Shown here: positions 33,713-41,424 of the stretch, piece by piece
Position numbering within the stretch: the stretch's first letter is position 1
Layout: every line of letters starts with the position of its first letter
Source: Bog-473 sp035552395
GTDB lineage: Bacteria; Actinomycetota; Acidimicrobiia; Acidimicrobiales; RAAP-2
NCBI GenBank assembly: GCA_035552395.1
Contig: DASZLL010000008.1
Span: 1-64,000, forward strand
Direction of reading: 5' to 3'
Length of the DNA stretch: 64,000 nt
Program-made: the position numbers and the translations under genes
The notes under the pieces: generated by a model
Told to the model about the DNA's origin: nothing
Seen by the model: only the letters and a program-made list of their open reading frames with translations
Database searches by the model: none

Positions 33713-35542
33713 TCAGCGAAGCGGGAGCCCGACGAAGGCGGCCAGGGCGGCGATCCCCACCATCATGAAGGCGACGTAGTCCCCGACGTGGCCCGAGTGC
33801 AGCCGATGGAGCAGGTCGATCGGCGATCGGAAGGCGCGCAACCCCGGCAGGAACTTGACCAAGCGGCTGCCGTAGAGGCCGGCCACCGCGACGAGGCAGG
33901 CGCACCCCGCGGAGAGAAAGCCCAGTCCGAGGCCCAGGCCGGTCCAGTTCGGCGTCACCGGGGCGGCGACCAGTTCGTGGACGTTGTGCAGGGCCTGATT
34001 GGCGTAGCCCGCCGAGTCGGTGAAGGAGGCAGCGGCGCGGTTGGCCACGCTGTGGAGGCCCGGCAGCAGTCCCATCACCAACGCGCCGACCAAGAGAGTG
34101 CCGATGGCAATCACCATCGTCACCGGGAGTCGCTGCAGTCGCGTCTCTGGCTCGCCGACGTTGCCGCTCGAACGCGCCTGGCTCCATTCGACCGGCTTGG
34201 GGCCGAGGCCCCAGTAGACGCGGGCCGCCACGCGGAGGATCGCGCCCGCCGTCAGCGCCGAGACCGCGACGAAGAGGACGGGCACCCACCCGTAGCCGGC
34301 CGCGCTCCCGGCGTCCTCCGCGACCGCCTTACCGAGGGCCGTCCCGAACGGCGGCAGGCCGGCCAGCGCGAGCGCGCCCGCCACGAGAAGCCAGCCCATG
34401 GCCTTCTGGCCCCGGCCGGCGCCGTAGAGCGCGAGCTCGTCGACGCTGCCGTAACGGCTCAGCATCACCCCGGCGATCAGGAACAGCGCCCCCTTCACGC
34501 CAGCGTGGCCTGCCACGTAAAGGAGCGCCCCGGCCGTGCCGGCGACGCTGAGGCAGGCGAGCGCGACCACGAAGAGGCCGGCGTGCGCGATGGTCGAGTA
34601 GGCAAGCATGCGCTTGAAATGACGTTGGGTCAGGCTCATTATCGAGCCGACGACTGCGGTGAGCGCACCCAGGACGAGGAACGTGCGCCGCACGTCGCCG
34701 AGTGGCAGCACAGGTGCGAACACGGCCCAGTAGATGCGGAAAGCGGCGTAGATCCCGAGCGGCACCATCACTCCCGAGAACAGAACGCACACCGGTGCCG
34801 GGGCGACCGCATGCGCGTCGGCCAGCCAGAAGTGGAAGGGAACCAATGCGCCCTTGACGAGGAACCCGGTCAACACGAGGACGAAAGCGGCAATGACGAG
34901 GGCGTCAGGCCGATGGTGCGCCAGCCCGGTCTGTAGCTGGGGGAGGCCAACGCTCCCCGTGCGTGCGAACAGGAAGCCGAGCCCGGTCAAGGAGATGTAG
35001 GCACCGAGGCTGTTCACGATGCCGAAGTTCAGCCCTCCTTGAAGGGCCGACTCGTCTTCGATTTGCACGGCGGTCAGACCGTACGCCGCGGCGCCCATCA
35101 GCTCGAAGAACACGAACATGTTGAAGAGGTCGGCGGTCAGCGATAGCCCCACCATGCCGGAGAGGAACAGCAGGATCAGCGCGTGGTAGTGGGCCTCGAT
35201 TGATTCGAAATAGCGGGTGCTGAAGAGGAGGGCGATCGCGGTGAGGCAGGCGGCCAGGAGTGCAATGCCCGCGCCGAGTGGATCAACGACCAGCACGATC
35301 CCGACGCTGTATCCATGGTGGGGCGTCCACCCGGCTACCCAGGTCACCAGCCGGCCGCCTGCGGCGCTGCTCAGGAGATAGGCGAGCAGGCCGGCTTCTG
35401 CGAGCGCGGCAGCGATGGCCGTCACGTCGACGGCCAGCCGCGGGACGGACCGCCCGGCGACGAGCAGGATGCAGGCGACGACGATCGGCCCGGCCACCGC
35501 GAGCGGCACCAGTGCGGCGGCACCGTGGTCGAACGTCACCAT
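33713..35542 (-). CDS. mrpD: Mrp/Mbh-type antiporter subunit D (NuoL/M/N-family proton channel)
   Basis: A 609-residue membrane protein with about 14-16 helices. FNMFVFFELMGAAAYGLTAVQ has the key Glu of helix 5, and VLTGFLVKGALVPFHFWLADAHAVAP the conserved Lys of helix 7. KRMLAYSTIAHAGL carries the central Lys-His region and GVKGALFLIAGVML the later lysine. It is longer than a typical MrpD (about 500 residues), with a C-terminal extension that includes an extra helix, as in NuoL/MrpA. It is the only large antiporter-like subunit in the operon, so it is presumably the ion-translocating one. The last gene of the operon. Confidence 0.88.
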   Translation of the reverse strand: MVTFDHGAAALVPLAVAGPIVVACILLVAGRSVPRLAVDVTAIAAALAEAGLLAYLLSSAAGGRLVTWVAGWTPHHGYSVGIVLVVDPLGAGIALLAACLTAIALLFSTRYFESIEAHYHALILLFLSGMVGLSLTADLFNMFVFFELMGAAAYGLTAVQIEDESALQGGLNFGIVNSLGAYISLTGLGFLFARTGSVGLPQLQTGLAHHRPDALVIAAFVLVLTGFLVKGALVPFHFWLADAHAVAPAPVCVLFSGVMVPLGIYAAFRIYWAVFAPVLPLGDVRRTFLVLGALTAVVGSIMSLTQRHFKRMLAYSTIAHAGLFVVALACLSVAGTAGALLYVAGHAGVKGALFLIAGVMLSRYGSVDELALYGAGRGQKAMGWLLVAGALALAGLPPFGTALGKAVAEDAGSAAGYGWVPVLFVAVSALTAGAILRVAARVYWGLGPKPVEWSQARSSGNVGEPETRLQRLPVTMVIAIGTLLVGALVMGLLPGLHSVANRAAASFTDSAGYANQALHNVHELVAAPVTPNWTGLGLGLGFLSAGCACLVAVAGLYGSRLVKFLPGLRAFRSPIDLLHRLHSGHVGDYVAFMMVGIAALAAFVGLPLR

Positions 35543-35551
35543 GCGGACGGC

Positions 35552-35902
35552 TCAGCCCCGGAGCGCGTCCAGCTCGTCCGGATCGATGGAGCCTGTGCGC
35601 TTGTGGATCTGGATGGCGATGGCCAGCAGCATCGACGTCACGGTTGCCGAGACAACGATGTCGGTCAGGGTCATAGCCTGAACCAGTGGATCGACAACGT
35701 GGAGCGTCGGCTTGGTCGCCGGCTCGCTGAAAAGAGGTGGCGCGGCGCCCCACTGGTAACCCACTGACAGCAGGAGCACGTAGGTTCCCGACTGTGCGAC
35801 CGCTAGGCACACGATCGCCTGCACCAGGTTGCGACTGCGCACGATGCCCAAGGCTCCGATCACGATCAGCCAGCCGGCGACGAAATACGCATAGTGGCTC
35901 AT
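35552..35902 (-). CDS. mrpC: Mrp/Mbh-type antiporter subunit C (NuoK-like)
   Basis: A 116-residue three-helix protein (about residues 3-23, 29-50 and 72-93). YAYFVAGWLIVIGALGIVRSRNLVQAIVCLAVAQSGTYVLLLSVGY and VDPLVQAMTLTDIVVSATVTSMLLAIAIQIHKR match MnhC/NuoK, including the Ala-Leu-Thr-Asp-Ile-Val loop. Start ATG at 35902 overlaps the stop of the upstream MrpB-like gene by four bases (ATGA); the longer upstream frame is a shadow. Confidence 0.87.
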   Translation of the reverse strand: MSHYAYFVAGWLIVIGALGIVRSRNLVQAIVCLAVAQSGTYVLLLSVGYQWGAAPPLFSEPATKPTLHVVDPLVQAMTLTDIVVSATVTSMLLAIAIQIHKRTGSIDPDELDALRG

Positions 35903-36681
35903 CGCTCGCGCGGGCTCGACGACTTGTCGTCGGTCTTCGCAGCGCGCCGATGGGCGGGACGCACGGTGATCGCTTGCTCGAAGAACTTCGAGAGCAGCAC
36001 GACAACGCCGGAGGCCACCTCCACACCAACCACCCCGTTGAGCAGCGGCACTGTGCCGGCGGAGAACAGCGTGCCGAAGCTTCCGACCGGGATGACGTTG
36101 GCTAGGAAGGAGGCGCCGAGCAGGAGGCCGCTGATGCCGAGGCAGGCGAAGGCCCCTGCCCCGATCGCCTCGGACCATTCGAAGGGCCGGACCGGCCGGA
36201 CGCGCTCGAGCAGTCGGTAGGTGCCGGCAACGTAGAGCAGGTGGATGCCGGTGCCGAGTATCACGCCACCTTGGAAGCCTCCGCCTGGCGTCAGGTGCCC
36301 GTGCGTCACCACGTCGAGGCCCACGATGAGGATGATCGGGAAGAACAGGAGTCCGCCGAAGACGGTCGAATCAAGGGGGCGGCCCGCGCTCTTCTTGCGC
36401 TGTTCGGTCTCATCGGATGCCGAACGAAGCACGACGGCGATCACCACGACGGAAGTGAGGAAGATCGTCTCCTCTCCGAATGTGTCGAGTCCGCGCAGGT
36501 CGAAGTTGATGCTCGAGACGGCGTTCGACGTGCCGTGCGCCACGGCGGCGGGGACCGCAGCGTCGCGGTAGGCGTGGGCCGGCCCGCCGAAGGCCGGCAG
36601 CACGAGGATGGCGAGGACGCCCAGGATCCCCACCACGGCCGCGCCGGCGCCGAACACGACGAGCCGAACGGTCCTCGTCAC
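35899..36681 (-). CDS. mrpB: Fused MbhE-like + MrpB-like antiporter subunit
   Basis: A 260-residue membrane protein with two parts. Residues about 1-90 resemble MbhE, the C-terminal segment of MrpA (VSSINFDLRGLDTFGEETIFLTSVVVIAVVLR). Residues about 100-235 are the MrpB/MbhF domain, with the signature HGHLTPGGGFQGGVI and four helices. The joined gene matches two adjacent genes of archaeal Mbh hydrogenase antiporter modules. A charged C-terminal tail (RPAHRRAAKTDDKSSSPRER) is cytosolic. GTG start at 36681, 16 bases after the DUF4040 stop. Confidence 0.85.
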   Translation of the reverse strand: MTRTVRLVVFGAGAAVVGILGVLAILVLPAFGGPAHAYRDAAVPAAVAHGTSNAVSSINFDLRGLDTFGEETIFLTSVVVIAVVLRSASDETEQRKKSAGRPLDSTVFGGLLFFPIILIVGLDVVTHGHLTPGGGFQGGVILGTGIHLLYVAGTYRLLERVRPVRPFEWSEAIGAGAFACLGISGLLLGASFLANVIPVGSFGTLFSAGTVPLLNGVVGVEVASGVVVLLSKFFEQAITVRPAHRRAAKTDDKSSSPRER

Positions 36682-36697
36682 GAGGCGGGACCGCGCA

Positions 36698-36943
36698 TCA
36701 GCGACCGCGCCGGGGCGACTGCATCCGCCTGATGGTCAGCATCACGACCAGCGGGACGATCGCCGTCCCCACCCCGATCTGGCTCAGCGCAACGTCGGGC
36801 GCGCTGAGGGTCATAAAGAGGACGCCCAGGAGACCCCCGTAGACGGAGAGCATCACCGCCTGGCGCTCCGGCTGCCCGGTGAGCACGGTGGCAGTACCCC
36901 CGAGCAGCACCAGGGTGAGCGCGACCACGATGAACGGCGTCAC
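36698..36943 (-). CDS. DUF4040/MbhD-like small antiporter subunit
   Basis: An 81-residue three-helix protein. QAVMLSVYGGLLGVLFMTLSAPDVALSQIGVGTAIVPLVVMLTIRRM is the DUF4040 signature, corresponding to MbhD or the segment of MrpA just before its MbhE-like end. The expected NuoL-like N-terminal part of MrpA is absent. ATG at 36943 overlaps the MrpG stop by four bases. Confidence 0.85.
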   Translation of the reverse strand: MTPFIVVALTLVLLGGTATVLTGQPERQAVMLSVYGGLLGVLFMTLSAPDVALSQIGVGTAIVPLVVMLTIRRMQSPRRGR

Positions 36944-37245
36944 TCCGGCGCCTCCGACCGCACGGTCCCGTCGGCCTGCGCGAACAGGCGCCCGGTGGCG
37001 GCGCCGGCGACCGGGCCGGACACGGCGAGCAGACCGACGACGAGCAGAATCTCGCCCGACGTGAGGCCCCAGCCGTTCTGGATGGTCAGGCCGATGCCGA
37101 CGAGCGGGCCGGCCAACGACGTAATCGGCGTCACGTAGTGGAGGCGTAGGTAGTGATCGCGTCCGGCGGCCAGGGCGCCGAGGGCCGAGAGTACGGCCAC
37201 GGCGACCCCGGCCGCAACGAACCCGAGCGCCACATCGTGACCCAT
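36940..37245 (-). CDS. mrpG: Mrp/Mbh-type antiporter subunit G
   Basis: A 101-residue three-helix membrane protein. VLSALGALAAGRDHYLRLHYVTPITSLAGPLVGIGLTIQNG matches MrpG (normally a Gly-Arg-x-x-x-Tyr-x-Arg-Leu-H loop). Start ATG shares one base with the MrpF stop (TGATG at 37243-37247 on the opposite strand), and its stop overlaps the DUF4040 start. Small Mrp subunits are needed for assembly of the ion channel complex. Confidence 0.85.
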   Translation of the reverse strand: MGHDVALGFVAAGVAVAVLSALGALAAGRDHYLRLHYVTPITSLAGPLVGIGLTIQNGWGLTSGEILLVVGLLAVSGPVAGAATGRLFAQADGTVRSEAPE

Positions 37246-37502
37246 CAGCCGTCGGTGTCCTTCAGCAAGCGCGTGAACACCAGGGTGCCGGCGAAGGCCA
37301 GCGGCACGAGCACGACCGGCACGATCAGCTCGTAGGTCTCGCCCGACACCTCGACGAAGACCAGCAGGAACAACGCGATGACCGAGCCACCGATCTCGAG
37401 CGCGACCAGCCGCTGCAGGACCGTCCCGACGGCGCCCATGAGCAACACGGGACCGAGGCCCCCCACGAGCAGGATCATCGTGAGTACGCCGTACCCACTC
37501 AT
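37245..37502 (-). CDS. mrpF: Mrp/Mbh-type antiporter subunit F
   Basis: An 85-residue three-helix protein, MSGYGVLTMILLVGGLGPVLLMGAVGTVLQRLVALEIGGSVIALFLLVFVEVSGETYELIVPVVLVPLAFAGTLVFTRLL. It has the MrpF length and an internal Glu in helix 3 region. The ATG at 37502 overlaps the MrpE stop by four bases; a longer upstream frame to 37862 is antisense to nothing but lies inside mrpE and is a shadow. Confidence 0.8.
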   Translation of the reverse strand: MSGYGVLTMILLVGGLGPVLLMGAVGTVLQRLVALEIGGSVIALFLLVFVEVSGETYELIVPVVLVPLAFAGTLVFTRLLKDTDG

Positions 37503-37969
37503 TGGCCTTGGAGCCCGTCCTCCACGTGCACCCCGGCGGGCTGCAGCGAGTGCAGTGTCAAGCGTCCGCTCGCGGCGTCGAGGTCGAGCACCAGGCTGCC
37601 CGGCGCGGAGGTGACGGCGAGCGCGGACACGAGCCGGAGGGAGGTGGCCGCGGCGGAGTCGCCGCGCTGGCGCAGATCGAGGGTGACCACCTTCGCGGGG
37701 CGGCGCAGGGGTAGAACGGGCCGCAGCAGTACCTGCACGGCGTCGCCGACCACGGCCGCCGGAACGCGCAGGAACAACCGGAGAGGCGCCGCGCGCACCG
37801 ACCAGCGCGCCTTGGCGGCGCGCTTCGCGCCCACGCCGGCCGCTCCCGACGCGAGCGCGCACACGCTTCCGACGAAGAGTTCTTCACCCGAGACCGACGA
37901 CAACGTGAGCAGCCAGATCCCGAGGCAGCCGGCCGCGCACAACCCGGCGCTCGACAGGGTCTTCAGCAT
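37499..37969 (-). CDS. mrpE: Mrp/Mbh-type antiporter subunit E
   Basis: A 156-residue protein with an N-terminal hydrophobic region (about residues 8-45) and a soluble C-terminal domain of the MrpE/MbhA type (VKVVTLDLR-like strand, SLRLVSALAVTSAPGSLVLDLDA, and HVEDGLQGQ near the end). It is the first gene of the antiporter operon. The ATG at 37969 is preceded by GGAAGGA; a longer frame starts at 38005 without a clear site. The gene order E-F-G-DUF4040-B-C-D matches mbhA-H order. Confidence 0.8.
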   Translation of the reverse strand: MLKTLSSAGLCAAGCLGIWLLTLSSVSGEELFVGSVCALASGAAGVGAKRAAKARWSVRAAPLRLFLRVPAAVVGDAVQVLLRPVLPLRRPAKVVTLDLRQRGDSAAATSLRLVSALAVTSAPGSLVLDLDAASGRLTLHSLQPAGVHVEDGLQGQ

Positions 37970-38043
37970 TGCGGTCGTCCTTCCTCTCCAGGTTTGTTGG
38001 ATCACTCGCCGCGTACGAATGTCTTATCCCGCTACTTTCTGCA

Positions 38044-38673
38044 CTAAACGCCGGTGCCGACGTACTCGAGGAGGGGGCGTAGGTCGCCCACGAAGCGGTT
38101 AAACGCGTCGTGGCGGTCCCGCTGCTCCTTGGTCCGCAGGATCGAGGCCGGGTGCACGGTGATCAAGACGGGGCACCCGAGAGGCCCGGCAACGACCTGG
38201 CCCCGCTGCAGCGTCACCTTGACCGACGGTCCCAGGAGGGAGCGTGCCGCGGTCGCGCCGAGGCAGACCACCAGGGCGGGGCGCACGACCTGCATCTCGG
38301 CCATGAGCCAGGGCCGGCACGCGGCGACCTCGCGCGCCGAAGGATTCTTGTGCAGCCTGGCCTTGCCGCGAGGCTCCCACTTGAAATGCTTCACTGCATT
38401 GGTGACGTAGATGGACGCCCGGTCCACGCCCAGCAGCTCGAGCGCATCGTCGAGGACCGTGCCGGCCGGACCGACGAAGGGCTTGCCGGCTCTGTCCTCC
38501 ATGTCGCCGGGTTGCTCGCCGACCACCAGAATGGAGGCCGCGCGGCTCTTCCCTTCACCGAAGACCGTCTGCGTCGCACGACGGAAGAGATCGCAGCCTT
38601 CGCAATGCTCGGCCGCCGACCGCAAGCCGGCGATACCGCGTACGTGCTCGGGCAGATAGCTCTCGGCACCCAT
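38044..38673 (-). CDS. udgX: UdgX-type uracil-DNA glycosylase
   Basis: A 209-residue family-4/5-like uracil-DNA glycosylase. The N-terminal CEGCDLFRRATQTVFGEG holds iron-sulfur ligands, ILVVGEQPGDMEDRAGKPFVGPAG the Gly-Glu-Gln-Pro-Gly motif, and the loop AVKHFKWEPRGKARLHKNPS is the UdgX-specific insertion. In characterised UdgX the loop reads K-R-R-I-H and its His bonds covalently to the uracil sugar; here K-A-R-L-H keeps the His. HPASILR is the second active-site motif. ATG at 38673 fits the family; longer frames begin at 38742. Probably acts on uracil in DNA repair or tolerance. It is upstream of and co-directional with mrpE. Confidence 0.9.
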   Translation of the reverse strand: MGAESYLPEHVRGIAGLRSAAEHCEGCDLFRRATQTVFGEGKSRAASILVVGEQPGDMEDRAGKPFVGPAGTVLDDALELLGVDRASIYVTNAVKHFKWEPRGKARLHKNPSAREVAACRPWLMAEMQVVRPALVVCLGATAARSLLGPSVKVTLQRGQVVAGPLGCPVLITVHPASILRTKEQRDRHDAFNRFVGDLRPLLEYVGTGV

Positions 38674-38766
38674 GTCGTATGAATACCCCGGAGCGTCCGG
38701 GGCACCACATCCGGACGGGACGCGGCGCCGGCGACCCGTCACAGCATTCTTTTGGCGGAGTGGGGT

Positions 38767-39309
38767 ATGGACCCGCGCGTGCCCACCGCGAAGACGAAGC
38801 GCGGTTCCGCGACAAAATCGGCGCGACGCGCGGGCGCGGACTCCAGTTCGTCCGATCCCCGCCCCCTGGGCGGCTACGCCAAGTTGCTGACGGTGTACGG
38901 CGTTGTAGCGGGCGCGCTGGCGGTGGCGCTACGCAAGCAGGCCCCGGGGCTCCAACAGCTCGACGCGATGGACTTGGCGCTCTACGGGCTGGCGACCGAG
39001 CACCTGAGCCGGCTCATCACCAAAGACTCGGTGACGTCGGTCCTGCGCGCTCCGTTCACCGAGTTCAAGGAGGCCGCCGGGGAAGGCGAGGTCAACGAAG
39101 ACGTGGTGGGCCACGGGACGCGTCACGCCATCGGGGAACTGTTGACCTGCCCCTTCTGCTCGGCGCAATGGGTCGCGACCGCGCTGGTCGCCGGTCGGGT
39201 AGCGGCACCCAACCTGACTCGGGCGATCGTGTCGGTGAGCGCTGCGGCTCGCTTGAGCGACTACTTGCAGCTGCTGTACGCCTTCTGTCGTGAGCACGTG
39301 GACTCATAG
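38767..39309 (+). CDS. DUF1360 membrane-associated protein
   Basis: A 180-residue protein. After a basic, Ser/Ala-rich N-terminus of about 35 residues, LGGYAKLLTVYGVVAGALAVAL forms a helix, and HGTRHAIGELLTCPFCSAQWVATALVAGRV carries the Cys-Pro-Phe-Cys motif typical of DUF1360. The latter is also seen in small sporulation-type proteins but the function is unproven. GGAG lies six bases before the ATG at 38767, preferred over an in-frame TTG at 38752. It is divergent from udgX. The 37-base palindrome follows it. Confidence 0.83.
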   Translation: MDPRVPTAKTKRGSATKSARRAGADSSSSDPRPLGGYAKLLTVYGVVAGALAVALRKQAPGLQQLDAMDLALYGLATEHLSRLITKDSVTSVLRAPFTEFKEAAGEGEVNEDVVGHGTRHAIGELLTCPFCSAQWVATALVAGRVAAPNLTRAIVSVSAAARLSDYLQLLYAFCREHVDS

Positions 39310-39339
39310 GCGGCCGAGTCGGTTCTCGGCCAGACCCTT

Positions 39340-39376
39340 CAACCTGGGAGGGCGTGTCACACGCCCTCCCAGGTTG
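39340..39376 (+). terminator. 37-base palindrome between DUF1360 and topoisomerase genes
   Basis: CAACCTGGGAGGGCGTGT (39340-39357) and ACACGCCCTCCCAGGTTG (39359-39376) are exact inverted copies around a single base. It lies 30 bases after the DUF1360 stop and 30 before the topoisomerase start. It would form a very strong hairpin, probably a stem-only terminator, but could also be a site for a protein or a boundary mark of the block that follows. Confidence 0.6.
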
Positions 39377-39406
39377 GGGCACCTGCAACGTGGGCATACA
39401 TCGGCC

Positions 39407-40429
39407 ATGTCGCGACTACGTCGTTCGAACACGGCCGCCAGCGGGATCACGCGCCGGCGCTGTGGGAAAGGATTTCTCTATCGGTCGGTCGACGGAACGA
39501 AGGTAACTGATAAGGATTGCCTGCGGCGGATCAGGGGATTGGCCATCCCCCCGGCCTGGACCGACGTGTGGATCTGCCCGTGGCCGAACGGTCACATCCA
39601 GGCGATGGGCACCGATGCTGCTGGTCGTCGTCAATACCGATACCACGGTGATTGGCGCAAACGGAAGGATCAAGAGAAGTTCGAGCGTGCGATCGAGTTC
39701 GGCCGAGCCTTACCGACGCTCTTGAAGCGGGTGGAGAACGACCTGGCGACGCCTGGTCTACGCAAGCCGCGCCTGTTAGCGATGGGCGTGCGTCTGTTGT
39801 ACATCGGAGGTTTTCGTATCGGAGGCGAGGAGTACGCCGAGGAACACGAGACGTTCGGCGTCGCCACCCTTCAGGTCCGACATGTACGCATCGATGGAGA
39901 TCGCGTCATCTTTACGTACCGCGCCAAAGGCTCAATCAAGCGCAGCGTTGCCATCGACGATCCCGAGATCCTCCGCGCCGTGCGGTCGCTTCTGCGGAGA
40001 TCGCGTCGAAGGAGCGACGACTTGCTGGCTTGGCGGCAAGGCACGGGATGGCGGAATCTGCGGTCCACCGATCTGAATGCCTACATCAAGGAGACGATTG
40101 GCGATCAGTTCAGTGCGAAGGACTTCCGTACCTGGTCCGCAACGGTGCGGGCGGCGTCGGAGTTGGCTACCCGGGCCGATGAGGCGGCGTCCGAGCGACA
40201 GCGCAAACGAACGGTGGATGCCGCCGTGGCCGAGGTTGCGGACCATCTTGGGAACACCCCAGCCGTGTGCCGCTCCTCGTACATCGACCCTCGGGTGATC
40301 GACTGTTTCCACAGTGGCGACACGATTGGACCGGCTCTGGCGATGTCGAAGCGTTCCGGCCACTCTGCCGGTCGGCGGACCGAAAAGGCTGTGATTGCAA
40401 TGCTGACTCGCTCTGCCGAGGCGGCGTAA
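39407..40429 (+). CDS. DNA topoisomerase IB (poxvirus/bacterial type)
   Basis: A 340-residue topoisomerase IB of the small bacterial type. The N-terminal domain has GFLYRSVDGTKVTDKDCLRRIRGLAIPPAWTDVWI and GHIQAMGTDAAGRRQYRYH. Catalytic residues are Arg in RLLYIGGFRIGGEEYAEEHETFG, Lys in TYRAKGSIKR, Arg in KDFRTWSATV and the nucleophile Tyr in VCRSSYIDPRVID. These enzymes relax DNA by a 3'-phosphotyrosine intermediate. Codon and base use are less GC-rich than upstream genes. It opens the 39.4-44.4 kb block. The nature of the start signal is unclear; no SD-like site precedes the ATG. Confidence 0.9.
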   Translation: MSRLRRSNTAASGITRRRCGKGFLYRSVDGTKVTDKDCLRRIRGLAIPPAWTDVWICPWPNGHIQAMGTDAAGRRQYRYHGDWRKRKDQEKFERAIEFGRALPTLLKRVENDLATPGLRKPRLLAMGVRLLYIGGFRIGGEEYAEEHETFGVATLQVRHVRIDGDRVIFTYRAKGSIKRSVAIDDPEILRAVRSLLRRSRRRSDDLLAWRQGTGWRNLRSTDLNAYIKETIGDQFSAKDFRTWSATVRAASELATRADEAASERQRKRTVDAAVAEVADHLGNTPAVCRSSYIDPRVIDCFHSGDTIGPALAMSKRSGHSAGRRTEKAVIAMLTRSAEAA

Positions 40430-40456
40430 CCCACCCGCGTCGAGCGCTCATCCCAG

Positions 40457-41077
40457 TCAGTTCGGCAATCGAACATCGGAGTGATCCTGGGTGCGAGGAG
40501 CCATCTTCTGACGTTGGACTGGTGCTGACAATCTGTCGAAAATAGGCAGAACGAACCAGAGCACGGCGAAGCTCCCGGTGGTGGCCGCGGCAACGAGAGC
40601 AATCGGCCAACCCAAGCCCACCACGATCAGGCACATCCAGACGGCGCACGAGATGGCGAGTGCAACCATGAGAAGACCGACCAGAGCCTGGATGTTGGCA
40701 AGCCTGAGCAGCCTTCCCTTTTCGTGACGCCGGAACACCCATCGGTGATAGGCGACCGGGCTGATGAGAAGGGCGATCGCCAGCGCCGCCAAGAGCACCG
40801 TCGCCTGATAGAGATCTCGCCCGGCGCCGTCGAGCTTGGTGAACCTAACGGTGAAGGGCAACGAGAGTAGGAAGCCGAAGAGCACCTGAACACCTAACCC
40901 CGCAACCCGCAACTCTTGTAAGAGATCGCTGAGATTGCGGTTGTTGCGTTCGGGTTCGGTTTCCGCGTTCGGACCCTCGCCCAGAGATCTTCCTTCGGGC
41001 CGCGTTTGGACGTTCGTCTCTAAACGAGATTCGTCAGGATGATTCGTATGCCCCGGATCGGAGGTTCTCGTCGTCAC
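40457..41077 (-). CDS. DUF6328 membrane protein
   Basis: A 206-residue protein with a charged N-terminus and about four hydrophobic helices. NLSDLLQELRVAGLGVQVLFGFLLSLPFTVRFTKLD is the opening seen in DUF6328 proteins of actinobacteria, followed by ATVLLAALAIALLISPVAYHRWVFRRHEKGRLLRLANIQALVGLLMVALAI and ALVAAATTGSFAVLWFVLPIFDR. Function unknown. GTG start at 41077 with AAGGA nine bases upstream. It lies 30 bases after the tiny hydrophobic-protein gene on the same strand, so is probably co-transcribed. Confidence 0.75.
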   Translation of the reverse strand: MTTRTSDPGHTNHPDESRLETNVQTRPEGRSLGEGPNAETEPERNNRNLSDLLQELRVAGLGVQVLFGFLLSLPFTVRFTKLDGAGRDLYQATVLLAALAIALLISPVAYHRWVFRRHEKGRLLRLANIQALVGLLMVALAISCAVWMCLIVVGLGWPIALVAAATTGSFAVLWFVLPIFDRLSAPVQRQKMAPRTQDHSDVRLPN

Positions 41078-41107
41078 GCACGAAGTTCCTTGGGATGCGG
41101 TGGTCGG

Positions 41108-41272
41108 TCACCAGCGGTAGAAATGGTGGCGTCCGGCTCCCTCACCTCGCCCGAGGGCGACCCCCACGAGCCAGACGACGGCAAAGATGACTGCCGCGAT
41201 CCACAGCAAGTGCACTGCGAATCCGGCACCAAATAGAACCAGAACGAGCAACAAGGCAAGAATGAGCACCAT
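41108..41272 (-). CDS. Tiny hydrophobic membrane protein (DUF5670/lmo0937-like)
   Basis: A 54-residue protein: a hydrophobic stretch VLILALLLVLVLFGAGF, a second one LLWIAAVIFAVVWLVGVAL, then a basic and aromatic tail GRHHFYRW. Small actinobacterial hydrophobic peptides of this shape occur near stress genes. A longer in-frame start at 41311 would add a non-hydrophobic leader; the internal ATG at 41272 fits the family. A possible stress promoter (GTTT-N16-GGGAAC) lies just upstream. Confidence 0.7.
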   Translation of the reverse strand: MVLILALLLVLVLFGAGFAVHLLWIAAVIFAVVWLVGVALGRGEGAGRHHFYRW

Positions 41273-41282
41273 GAACCGTGAG

Positions 41283-41308
41283 TTCCCAACACGGGTTCGA
41301 CCTAAACC
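41283..41308 (-). promoter_or_regulatory. Candidate SigB/SigF-type stress promoter (GTTT-N16-GGGAAC)
   Basis: Read on the minus strand, GTTT (complement of 41305-41308) is followed after 16 bases by GGGAAC (complement of 41283-41288), upstream of the hydrophobic-protein gene. Match by eye only. Confidence 0.35.
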
Positions 41309-41424
41309 CAAGGGCTAATCAATTGCGTGTGCGGCAATGGGCGGAGAGCCGTGGTCACTGTGCGGAGATCGGTCCTGGTGCGGTCGTCCAAATTGCCGCG
41401 AACAAGGACAGAGCATGGATGCGC

